A stretch of 64,000 nt of DNA from Chromera velia (taxonomy: Eukaryota; Sar; Chromeraceae), in the NCBI GenBank assembly GCA_018398765.1, contig JAHBMJ010001746.1:10001-74000 (forward strand), written 5' to 3'. Position numbers and translations under genes: made by a program. The notes beneath the pieces were generated by a model that was given only the letters and a program-made list of their open reading frames with translations, had not been told where the DNA came from and did no database searches. Of the stretch, positions 12,901 to 24,900 are shown piece after piece. Position 1 is the first letter of the stretch. Each line of letters starts with the position of its first letter.

Positions 12901-15367
12901 TCAATTGATTTTCTCCCTCGATCGATCCGCACAGCGGCACTCACTCGTGGCTTTCCTCCCTCCCCTACTCAAGTTTTCGCACTAGTTTTGCATTGGCTGC
13001 CCGTTGCTGTAGAAGGGAAGAGAAATGCCTCATCTTTTTTATCTCGTTTCCTGGTTTGCATTTCCGTTCATCTGAACCATTTCTCTTGGTCCGTTGAAGT
13101 CGCCTCAAAACAGGAATGGGGCCGGGGCGGTGGCTCTGAGTCTGTCAGTGGAATTGGCGTCCATTTTCTTTCACGTTGATACTTTCCTCTGCATGATTCG
13201 ACTGATCCTTTCCGCGTGCGTGCATGTAAGTATCGGTATAGCTGTATGCATGCATGCATGCATAGGTACTCTTCTTTCCTTCTCTTGCAGACGGAGGTGA
13301 CGGCTACGCCGGGTGCTTTCTGTTCGACGATGGCAAAGCAGAAGAAGCAGGATGGATGTGGGAGAGGGACAACGAGGCCGACGTTTCGGTGGAGGGGTGT
13401 CAGTTCATCTGTCGTAAACTCGGCAGAGAGTGGTCCGCTTTGAAGAACGGCACTGACTGCATTTGTGGAGACGGTGATCTGGACGCCTTCGCCTCTGCTG
13501 ACAGTTCCGAGGAGGAGGAGTGCAGCTTCACTTGCGCTGCGGGACTGGGGCAGAAGGAGTGCGGAGGGGTTGATGCCGTTTCTGTGTACCAGACTGAGTG
13601 CGGTGAGTTGCACAAGGAGGAGGGGGAGGAACAAAAGAAAGAGAGGGCTTTGAAGAGAGAAGAGTAGTGAAAGAGAGGTGCAAGAAATGCGCTGACTTCA
13701 TGACTAAAGTGCTTCCAATCGCTTTCTTCTTCTCCAGTCTTAACGCTTTGGTGTTTGTCTGACTTCCACTTGAACTTTTCAGACAAGTTGGTTGAGGGGG
13801 TGGACTTGTCGAAAGAAATCCGTCGAATTTTCGAGAAGCATTTTCTCAGCACGAGCGAGCAATTCACTCACCGTGAAATGAGACAAAAAAAGTCGAGAGA
13901 ACTGCATGTGCGCTGTTTCCTACACCATTTTAAGGCTCTCTCTGTCTAGTCCGTTGCCAGATTTTGCTGTTTGATATGCCTGCATAAAACTCTCTCTCAC
14001 CCCGTCTGTCTGTGTTGTCTGCTTCCCCCCTGTTTGCCTGCATCCCGTGGACGTCGGTCGATGACTGCTGGGTGCGAAATTTCTTCTTCAATGTGACCGC
14101 CCACCCTGCATCGCTGGGCAGGGTCGTGCGGTCAGTTGTTTCTTTCTTTGTATCGGGGTTGCCTTCATGGTTCAAATGAGAGGAGGGTGGGGCAGCCTTT
14201 TACTGGTAGAGGCGATGTAATTCAGTGAGATTTAAGATTGGGCTTTTGCAATGTCGCATTCTGATCGGACAGGACAGGGAGGGATTTTGTGATGATTTCC
14301 TCCTGTGTGCTCGCTGCCTCTGCTTCTCCAGACATCTGGCATTCCGTCTGCATGCATGCGTACACACACTATCTCTCTGTCTCTCGGCATCTTCTTCCTC
14401 TTACTGTTCAGGCACAAGCGTTGGGTGCTTCGCTTTTGACGAAGCTGCTGCTGTCGCTGCCGGCGCCGTGATCCTTGACGAAAAGAAGGGCGGAGAGCGC
14501 AACGACGCCTGTATGGCGGCGTGTGCCAAACACGGGGGTGGCGCTTATCCTTTCTCCGCAACGTTCAATGGCACAAGATGCGCCTGCCTTCCTCAAGCAC
14601 CTGCATCAACAGACAGAGTGAACGACGAACAGTGTGACGCTCTGTGCGCTGGGGAAACTCTCGGCGTGTTTGAGTGGCTCGGGTGGACTGGAAGAGAAGA
14701 TTTGTGCGGAGGCGAGAAGGAGGCGTCGGTCTTCTCTATTTGCCGTCAGTGGGTGGCTCTCCCTCCTTTCTTCATTCGATCTCTTGCGTTTCTGTTTTTC
14801 GTTTGGCATTCTCTGCCTCTTTCTGTCTCTGTATGCGTGTCTCTTTCTCTCTCGCTCCCTCTGTCTGTCTTATGAAGAAAAGGAGGGAGAAGAAGAAACA
14901 TATATTCTGTCCCCCACTTTGCGCATTCGCCTCTCTCTGTTCTTGTTCTTTGCTTGGTTCGTGTGCGTGGTTGCGGCCGTCCCTTCATAGTTCTTCCCGT
15001 CTGTCACGAAACTCTCAGAGAGAATTCAGGACCGTGGGCTATGCTTTCTTTGGTCTATGCTTTCTTTCTGGCAGCTGAAATTCTGGAGGTGCTGACTCCC
15101 TGCGGAGAACCAAAGAGACCTTCCGGAGAGACAAAACACAGGAACGCAACGAGAAAACCCGACCACTGCAGTCAGTCCGTTAGTCAGTCAAGTAAGCCAG
15201 AGACGGAGGGAGGATGAGATGCGAAGTTGATATTCAGACGAAGAAGCGAAAGGGGATCGATGCAGTCAGATGAAACGAGGAGACAAACCAAGAAAGAAAG
15301 AAAGAACGAACGAACGAAGGAGAGAAAGAAAGAAAGAAAGAAAGAACGAACGAACGAACGAAGGAGA

Positions 15368-15401
<34 letters not shown>

Positions 15402-16928
15402 ACGAACGAACGAAGGAGAGAAAGAAAGAAAGAAAGAACGAAGGAGAGAAAAAAAGAAAGAAAGAAAGAAAGAAAGAACGAACGAAGGAGAGAGAGAGAG
15501 AAAGAAAGAAAGAAAGAAGAAAAGAAAGAAAAGAAAGAAAGAAAGAAAGAAAAAAAAAAAAGAAAGAACAAAAAGAAAGAAAGAAAGAAAGAAAGAAAGA
15601 AGTTGTCCGCCTGTTTATTCCTCTTTAGCCAGCTTCTTTTCATTTTCCCCTTCCCTTTGTGTGTGCAGAGGTCGAGCTCGGCTGTTTTGATTTCTGCGAC
15701 ACCGCACAGGTTCGTCCGTCAGCCTTCCTTTTTCTTCTCTTCCCTTCTCTACACTCCCATGCATAACTTCCCTTTTCTCTCCCTCGTTTCTCTCTTAATT
15801 GTCAAGTACAGAGGAAGGAAAGGAAAACTTCGGAGTTTTTGCATGCATGCATCCCAGAAGGTGCTTTGCAATTGCCTGCGCAAGGCCTCCATGTGTTTCC
15901 TTCCGCCTTTTTCTTAGACTTTGCCTGTTCCAGATCGTGGATTTCCAGATGCTCGTGCTGCCAGGCCTTTTTATCTTTTATATCCTTGCATGGATACGTG
16001 CCTCTATTCGCCCACGCATCAATTTGGTCGGTTGCTGAGTCGACTCCCTGCCGTGTTGTGTTCTCCTTCCTTCCTTCCTTCCTTCCTTGCGTCCTTCCTT
16101 GCTTGCTTGCTTCCTTCCTTCCTTGCTTGCTTCTCCTTTCAGATCGGGTGGCAGTTCGTGTCTCCCTGGTACGACCTTTCCCCCTCTGAGTGCGTCAACG
16201 CGTGCAACGACAAACACTTCACCTACGCTGTCGCCACAGGAGGAGACAGGTCGGTGCATCCCTGCAGGGGGGAAAGGCCATCCACCACTGCAATACATTC
16301 AATGCAGTTAATTCGATTTGCCGACAAAAAAATACACACATGACCTCCACCCATGTGCTGTTTCCTCAAGAGTCAATCAAGTCAAGTCTAACACCTCTGT
16401 CTCTCCCTCCCTCCCTCCTTCCAGACGACTGCATGCTCTCCCTCACCCGTTCATCTGATTGAATTGAGGACTCAATTTTGCCTTTCTCTGTCTGTCTTGC
16501 TCTCTCTTTCCCTTTCGGTCTCTTTGAATGCCTCCGCCCTTCCTGCCCCGATCCGGTCGGGGGTCTTCTCTCGTTATGTTCAGGTGTGCGTGCGCGAACT
16601 TCCTGAATCTCCGTGAAACCTCGGAACTGAACTGTACAGCACCCTGTCCAGGAGACGAAAAGACCTTCTGTGGAGGCAAGAAGACCGGCACTGTGTGGAG
16701 CGTGGACTGCGGTGAGTTCTCTTTTCTTCTCGCTTCAATTTTTTCTTTCTTGATTTTTATTTTGCATCGAGAGTGCGGTTGGGGAACGTCGAGCGAGTGT
16801 TTGACTTGTCGAGGCGCTGTTTCACCTCTTGACTTTGCGTTGGCTGATCCTGAAGACACACTGACATGTGTGAAAGAAACTGGGCAATCTATCGATTTGA
16901 AAAAGCGCTTCTGCTGTCGCTTTCTCTC

Positions 16929-16970
<42 letters not shown>

Positions 16971-18848
16971 ACGCACACACACACACACACACACTCACTC
17001 ACTCTCACGAACGCCTTTCTCTTCTCTGCTCTTCCCGCCCGTGCACCGATGCAGCTCTGAAGTACAAAGACATCGCGGAAGAAGTCGAAGAAGAGGAGGC
17101 AGACATGAAGAGGAATTACGACTTCTGTGGTCAGTCTGTCAGTCATTCAGTCGGGTCTTTCGTCCGTTCGTTCTTTGGCCTGATTTTCTCTTGGTGTGTT
17201 TGTTTGCCTGCTTTCTGTCCGTCTGTCCGTGTCTTGGCGCATAGACTTGAAAAGATACGGTCTCTCCTTTTTGTGATTGTACTACCACGGGAGCGGTGAA
17301 GAAAGTGAGGGCAAACCTTCCTCTTTTGGTGCAGTGTCGCATAAGGCAGACATTCTGACATTCAGGCTTTTCAGGATGTGATTTTTCTCCTCCTACTCCC
17401 TCCGTGCCTCCTTGCCGTTCTCATTTTGATTTCTTCAGAGCGGATCTCTTTTCTTTCTGTTTCTTTCACTGCATGCAGACGTCGAACTTGGGTGCTTCTC
17501 CTTCCTGAAGCCGGAACAGAAGGGGTGGGAGTGGGTGAAGAAGGGAGATGCCGGAATGAACCCGAAAAGCTGTGTGGAGGCCTGCCTTGAGAAGGGAAAG
17601 AAATTCGCAGGAGGTCAGCGGGACAGGGAGAGGAGAGACAAAGAGATGCGATAGTCAGATTGGACACACGGGGGGAGAAAGAAAGAGAGAGAGATCGGGA
17701 AGATGTTTTAAACTTTCCTTTCTCCTCTTTCGCTCTGCTCTTTCCACGCTTGTCCGTGTCTCCACGTCATCTTCTCTTCTCTGTATCCCCCTCCCTCCTG
17801 TGCAAATAGTTTTTCGGGGGATGAGCAAGAGCACACACACTCAGGGAGCTCTCATTGGGTGACAAAATTCGACCCCATGTGCAGAGTTCGGACGGACATT
17901 TTCCCTTCCTTCCTGTTTTTCTCTGCGTGGGTGCGTGCAGGCTTGGATGGAGGCGACTGCGTTTGCGGAGACACGATCAATGGGGGCGAGCTGACCGAGA
18001 AGGACTGCCACCTGAGATGCCGAGGAGACAGTGAGACCTTCTGCGGAGGATCTCAGGGTATCACCGTGTGGGCAACTGATTGCGGTGCGTTGGCATCATC
18101 ATGTGGTCTTTTTGGCGTGGACGATATCCATTGTTTCCCTTTGCCTGTTTTTTCTTTGCCAGAGTGTCTCTTTGCTGCCCTGTCCGTCTGCCTGTTTGCA
18201 TGAGTCTCGTTCTTTTTTTTCATTCTTTGTTTCTTTTTCTTTTTCTGACAAGCTGAGATTCGTCTGACAGAAGTTCCCGTTTCGGCTCGGCTTTGGTGTT
18301 TGCGTCTTGAAAAACGCACTTTGTCCACGCCTTTTTGTCTTCCAGTGGGAGGTACAACGAGTACGACAGCCGCTCCGGTTCTGACGGAAGGAGGGAATGT
18401 GACCACCACAACGACACCAGGAGCAGCAGAAGAGGAAGAGGAAGAAGAAGATCTGGGTATCACCTATGCTGCAAAACATAAGGCTGCAGAAACTGGTGGG
18501 TTCGTCGGTGGGTATGGGTTTCTTTGTCAAGAGATCCTTTTCAGTTGTGTCTTTTCATTTATTTTCCCCCATCGGTAAATGGCCCAGAAGGTCGTTCGTA
18601 TTTTTTCTTCCGTCTTTGAAGATTTCGTTTCGTTTTAACCATCCCTCCCTGGCTTTTTTGAATCTCGCTTCACGTTTCAGTCTGCCCTAGTTGCCTCTCG
18701 TTAATGTTGGTAGGTCCTCGCTCTCCCTCCTTTATTTTCACCTCCCTTTCTTCCCTTCGTCCCACATAACTGTCTGCCTGTTTCTCTGCCTGTATCTACA
18801 CCTACCTATCGTTCTCTCTATCCATCTCCCTCTCTCTCTCTCTCTCTC

Positions 18849-18913
<65 letters not shown>

Positions 18914-21900
18914 ATTCTTGCTCGTTGCGCGATGACCTCCCTGATGGATGGACTCCTCTCTCGACCCGAACGAACGAATGCATTGACTGGAACAGCCAAA
19001 TGTGGTCAGTCAGTGAGTCGGCTCTTGCTTGTTCTGCTTGAGGTCTTTTGAGAAGGAACTAAGAAAGATTTGTGGGAGAGAAAAAATTGGCTAGAAATAT
19101 TCGGGAGGGGGGTGAAAAACAGTCGCTCCTCATTGTTATAATGCTCCGTCTCTTCTTCTTCACATGTTTTTCAGGGCAAAGCAAGGGAGATGGGATGCAA
19201 AGGGAAAGAGTGGGCAGACAGAAAGAAGGAAAGGAAGACAGAAAGAAAAAAAAGAGAGAGGGACTCGTTCATTCTCTTACCAAGTCATTTACTTACTTCC
19301 TACGAGGAAAGTCCTTTCCAAACAGAACAAAACAAAACAAGCATGGAAATGGCCCTGGATTGCCTAAGCTGAACATCCTTTTCTTGTGAGCGGAAGGAAG
19401 AGTTTACGTTCAATTTTTTGTTTTTCGGCCACGGAATTGAAGAGTAGCCGGCCAGATCTCGTCGAGCGCCGCACCAAACTGAGTGTGTGTCGTTAGGATG
19501 TATGGACCTATGGAATGACCTGATGTTTCATTTCTGTATTCGTCATTGTCTCAAGGCATGAAAATCAGGATGGAAGAGCCGTTCTCCCCCTTCCACGAAG
19601 CTCCTTCCTTGTCTCCATCCATGCCCTCCCTCCCTGTCTGTGCATGCAGGTGCTGCAATTGGCTGCTTCCGGTTCTTGAAGGACAAGGGTGACCAGCAGG
19701 GCTGGACCTTCATTGCAGAAGGAGACAATGCGATGACGAACGAGAAGTGCGAAATGCTGTGCGCACGGTCAGCCAGGAAGAGAGAAGTTAAAGGCCTTTT
19801 TTCGTGTCGACTACTTTTCTCACTTACTTATTCGCTTTCTTACTTTCTTCTGTCTTGTGCACGTAGTCCGACTTTCGACCGTCCTGCATTTGCATTGGGT
19901 TTGTCCCTTCTGCATTGACCTCTTATTGCACTTGATTGTACCTGTATGCGAATGAATGTATATGTTCGTAAATATGCTTCTCTCTCTCTCCGTGTGGGTG
20001 GGCACAGATCCGACAAGGGTCACTTTGGGTACTCAGGGACTTCAAAAGGGACCGACTGCGCGTGCTCTGAGACGCTAAACCTCCGAGAGAGCGACCCCGG
20101 AAAGTGCACAGACACCTGCACAGGGGCGAGCTTCATGTCCTCCGTCTTCTCTGACAACAGCAAGTGCGGGGGCAGCCACGACCTCCTCGTCTCGCGCGCC
20201 TGTAAGAGTGAGTCAGGGAGTAGTTCGGCATGCATAAGTGAATGGTTGAGTGAGGGGAGGAGGGAAGAAAATGCATTGGTTGACAGTGACTGAAAAGGAA
20301 TGAGAATGTTTGTAGCTGCAGAATGGATGCCCGCATAGAGTCAGTCGCTGCACGTAAGCTGAAAGAAAGCACTGAGGAAAAGCGCTGTCTGCAAGTTGAA
20401 GCATCTGCTCTGCTGTTTGTTCTGGTCTTCTGGCTCTGGTTCCCTGTGACCGCCTTCTCTTGCTCTTCCTCGCCCCAATCTTTTGATACAGTTCATCCAA
20501 TCGCGCCCCCTCTTTCTGCCTTCCTTCTGTCTTTTCTTCTTTCAATTGCAGCGCCGACCGAGTTGGGGCCTGGTCAGTCAGTCAGGGACTTTCATTCATT
20601 CTCCATCTGTCTGTCTAACTGTCTCGCCGCTGCCTCCCACCCTCCTTGTTCTGGTCTCTTCATTTTTTGATATCGACACTCATTTTGCCTCCCGCTTGTT
20701 TCAATGATTTTCTCGTCTCTGTCTTTCATTTCTGCACCGCATTTTTGACCATCTGTCTGTCAGTCTCTCCATGATCTCTCTTTCTGGTTTCGCCCGCAGT
20801 AGCGAATGAATTAAAGACAGGGAGGAGTGAAGACGTGATCGGATAGGATTGGCTCCTTTTCCTCTCCAGGCTCTTTCGAAGTGACGTTCTTTCGTCCATC
20901 TGTCCGCGGCTTTTTTTGTTGTGCCTTTCGTCTCTTCTCGTCCTGCTTGAGATCTTTCTCTGTTCTTGTTTTCCTTCTGTCGGGTTGACCGATTTCGTTC
21001 TTTTTCCTTTTGGGGTCTGCAGCTGCCGGATACGAATCCTCCGACATCAGCTTCCCCAGTGGACCTGCCCCAGAGACCTCCATAGACAGCGGTCAGTGGG
21101 GGGAATGGAAATGAAGGGAGGGAGGGAGGAAGGGAGGGCGTCCTTTCTTTCATCAAGGCGGTGCATGGGATGTTTTTGGAAGTTTTTTTTTCATCGTACT
21201 GCTTGTCATTGCACATGCAGTGCTCTTCTGAGTAGGCGTCGTCGTGTTTTTCCATGCAGAATTTTTCTTCTCATTTTCGAAAGTTATTGGCAGTCGGCAG
21301 GTTTCGCATTGAAGTCTGTCTCTGCGCTCTGTGTTAGATTAGAGTCCTGTCAAACCGCTCTTTTGCCTCTATGCGGCTTGTCTTCAACTTTCCCCTCTTT
21401 CTTTCCTTGGCTTCCTCATGTACCCCCCGTGGCCTCCTTCGTTGGCGTCCTGGTGCAGTGTCGTGCGGTCAGTGGAGAGAGAGGGGGAAGGAAGGGAAGA
21501 GGTGGGGGGCAAAGGGGGAACACAATCTGTACGGGAAAAGAAATTGGAACCCTGTTTCTCAGTCAGAAGAGGCACGCGCGAGCGAGAGAGAGAACGGAGA
21601 GAAATTCCTTTCGTCGGACGTCGCATGACCTTCCATTATGGGCTCGTCCATTTTTTTTTTTCTCCTCTTCCTGGCTCTTTCTTGTCTGTACAGCGCACAG
21701 TTGACGTGGTTATTTGGATTGAAATGTTCTCCCGGCTATTTTTTTGGACGTCGTGTCCCCTTTCCTCTGTGTCTCTTTTCGCTCTCTGTAGGTGCCTCCT
21801 TCGGGTGTTTCGAAATGAAAAAGGGCACGCCTGGATGGACCTCGGTCTCGACAGGAGACGGCGGGATGACGAACGAGAGGTGCATCCACTTGTGCGCATC

Positions 21901-24900
21901 TGAGGAACTTCCCCTGGCAGCCACCATGAAAGGATCCGATTGCCTCTGCGGCAGTGCCCTCGTGCTTCACAAGGACGCCAAAGCGTCTGCTTGCAACGCT
22001 GCTTGTGGAGGCGCACCTTTCTTCTCAAGCGAAAAGTGTGGAGGCGCTTTCGCAGTGGATGTGTACAGAGCGTGTGCAAAGGCCGGTGAGTGAAGAGAAG
22101 AGAAGAGAAGAGGCGGGAATGGGGTCTGTGTTTTTCTGTCCTGTCTTTTGATGCAGCTCTCTACGTCTGTCTCCTCTCTACATCAACTTTCCTTCCTTTA
22201 CGCTTTTGTTCCTCGATCGACTTTTGTCTCCACTCCTCTCCTGTCCTGTCCTGTCCTGTCTTCCATATGATGTGCAGTCGAAGTTACCACAACCACAACC
22301 ACAACAGTCGCTGCGATCGCCGGTGGGTGCAAGCAAGAAACACGAAAATGATGAAAGAAAGAAAAAAAGAAAGAACAGACTGAGTGAGTGAGTGAGTGAG
22401 TGATGGACGCCTTGGCCTATGCCCTTGCAGAGATACCTGTCTGTCATCTGTCCGTATGTCTGTCTATCTGTCTGTCTACAGGAAGACGAAAGAAATGTCG
22501 TGAGCGGACAACCTGCCTCTGCAGCTGTAGACTTATTCATCCATGCGGCATCAATCGTGGCCCCAGTCGACAAGTAGAGACAGACAGAGAGACATGTAGA
22601 AAAGTGGATCCACAGAAAGACACTGAGACAGGTCGACCAATGTGCAAGATGGTCGATCCACGCCCCCACAGAGCAACTGAAACACAGCCAAGAATCCCCC
22701 CCTCCCCCCGAGGATACGAAGATACGCGGGCACAGGCGACGCTTTGCATGGTTGTCGAGGAAAAGCTGATCACCGATCGACATAACACCCGTGCAGTCAT
22801 TCTTTCTTGGAAGAAAATGTTTTGCATGGGACGATATTATCGATGTGGCCGCACGACCGTCAGCTTTTCTGATTGTTGAGTGTCTGTCGTGATCAATATT
22901 CTTTTTGTCCCTTTCCCTTTTAACATGCAACTGCAGAAACAGAAGAAACAACTTGCGGTCCGTCCACTCCGATGCATGGGTGCTTTTTTCTTCTTCTTCT
23001 TCTTCTTCTTCTTCTTCTTCTCGTGTCTAGAGTCGTCATGAATCCTGTCTCCGCCTTCCGCTCTCCCCTTTTGGTTGCCGGTATCTCTTGAGTGTCCTGT
23101 GCATTCTCTTCCCTTCCGTGTTGTTGGAGTCCGTTTTCTTTTCTTCAGTTCGAGAAGAAAATTAGCGAGTCCCTTTTGTTCATCAATCGTCTCTTTGCAC
23201 GAACTTCATTCATTCTTGGTTATGGGAAGGAAATCATTTGTTTGGCTCGAACTTGAAGGGTGTCTGTTTTTTTCTCTTCGTTTGAATTTTCGCTTCTTCC
23301 TTCCTTCCTTCCTTCCTTCCTTCCGCCCGCTTGTGTCTTCTGTCTGCATGGATGCAGGAGATGAACTTGGGTGTTTCCGTTTCCACCGGGCGGAGGGTGA
23401 CCAAGACGGATGGGAGTTCCTTGCTGAGGACAACCATGAGATGACGAACGAGGACTGCATGAAAATGTGCAAAGGATTCCTCCAGGACGCAGGCGGGTTC
23501 TCTGGAACACTCAAGGGAACGGACTGCGTCTGCAAAGTGGGAGAGGACATCACCGCCCTGTCCCCGAAGCTGTCCGACGAAGAGTGTGCAATGCCGTGCG
23601 AGGGGTCGAGCAGCTTGTTTTTTGGGGGCTCAGACATGTGCGGAGATACACACGCAGTCACCATTTCGAAACTTTGCACTCCAGGTCGGTCGGTGTCTGT
23701 GGCTGTCTTTTGTGCCTACCAATCTGCATGTGGACTTTCGATTTTGAGTCCCTCTCCGGAAAGAGAAGGAACAAAATGTGGCAAAGAGAGTGTGTATTTT
23801 GAGCATTTTGGGCGCCTCAGAGATGAATAGACAGAGTGGGACTCCTAAAGAAGACATCGGTCGAATTCTATGGACAAAGTGAGATGAAGCGGAAAAGTAG
23901 AGGGCTCTGTGTGTGTGTAAGGGGGTGGGGTGGGGGGAGAGAGAGAGAGGGTGAATGAATGTTCTCTGAATGACTACAACATCTACTTTCGACAGAAGTT
24001 GAGGGGAGGTTTGCACAGGCAACATAATGATTGTCAAGTAGACCAGTGGACTTTTTCCCATTATTGTAGAAAAATTTTAGACAACAACAGCCTCTCTTCT
24101 CTTTAAATCCCTATTGCCTCCTGCAGAAGAAGTCGAAAAAACCCTCGCGGGAGAGACCAGCGTTGCGGAAGAGAATCTCTCTGAGGCCGTCCAGCAGGCT
24201 GAAGAGGAAGGTGAGGGGGGAGTCAGTGGGTGAAGGAAGCGGTCTGTCTTCTGTTTCTGCTGTCCCTTTTTTCGTTGTCTCTTGTGTAGGTGGAAAAGAG
24301 AAGAGAGGCGGGAAGGAAAGAGTCTCATGGTCTTGTCTGTCTATCTGCGTTTTGTTTGATCTTGTCCGGTCTGGCTTTTCAAGTCGCGTATCTTCCCTTT
24401 CTTACTTTCTTTTCTCCGCCTCTCTTGCTCTTTGTTTCGGAAAAGGGGAAAGAAGAAAGCTTCGATGGCAGTGGAGGGAAAGAGTATGTATGTGTATGTG
24501 TGCGTGTGCATGTGTGACCTGAACAAGCAGTGAGGAACCTTCCAGCGTCATCGAGAAACTACCTCTGCGTGGGTGATTCCGCTTGCCTCCCATCGACAGC
24601 CGTGATGGAGTCTGAGCTTGTGTGGATGCTCAAAGGAGCGCCGGGACTGAGCAACGAGCTCTGCCGAGCTATGTGCATAAAGAGAGGAGGGTGGGTAGGT
24701 CTCTTGAAGTTCACTCTCGAATCTCAAATGTTTTTACATGGCCAGAAAACGATCAATTGCCAATTTTCGTGTTGTGCGGTTGGGTTGGGGTTTACCGTTT
24801 TGTGTCGTAATCAGCGAGTCGGTTCTTCAAATCGACTTGCATCTTCTCTCTTCGCCCCGATATTAAGTTCATTTGTGTGATTACTTTTCTTGTGGATCTC

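Noticed and set aside
15227-15917. Lys/Glu/Arg-rich and Phe/Leu-rich open frames
   Set aside because: Produced by the (GAAA)n microsatellite.
20809-20850. CGCCCGCAG acceptor-like site followed by a short reading stretch
   Set aside because: The phase needed for the WSC gene meets a TAG after a few codons, and no donor is near.
22482-22499. Possible 18-nt exon between two linker exons of the WSC gene
   Set aside because: Phase is allowed and it would add a Cys, but the neighbouring 21-nt exon already supplies the Cys-Gly end; no further support.
22178-22951. A 257-codon minus-strand open frame
   Set aside because: It lies over linker exons and introns of the WSC gene, and its composition follows intron repeats.
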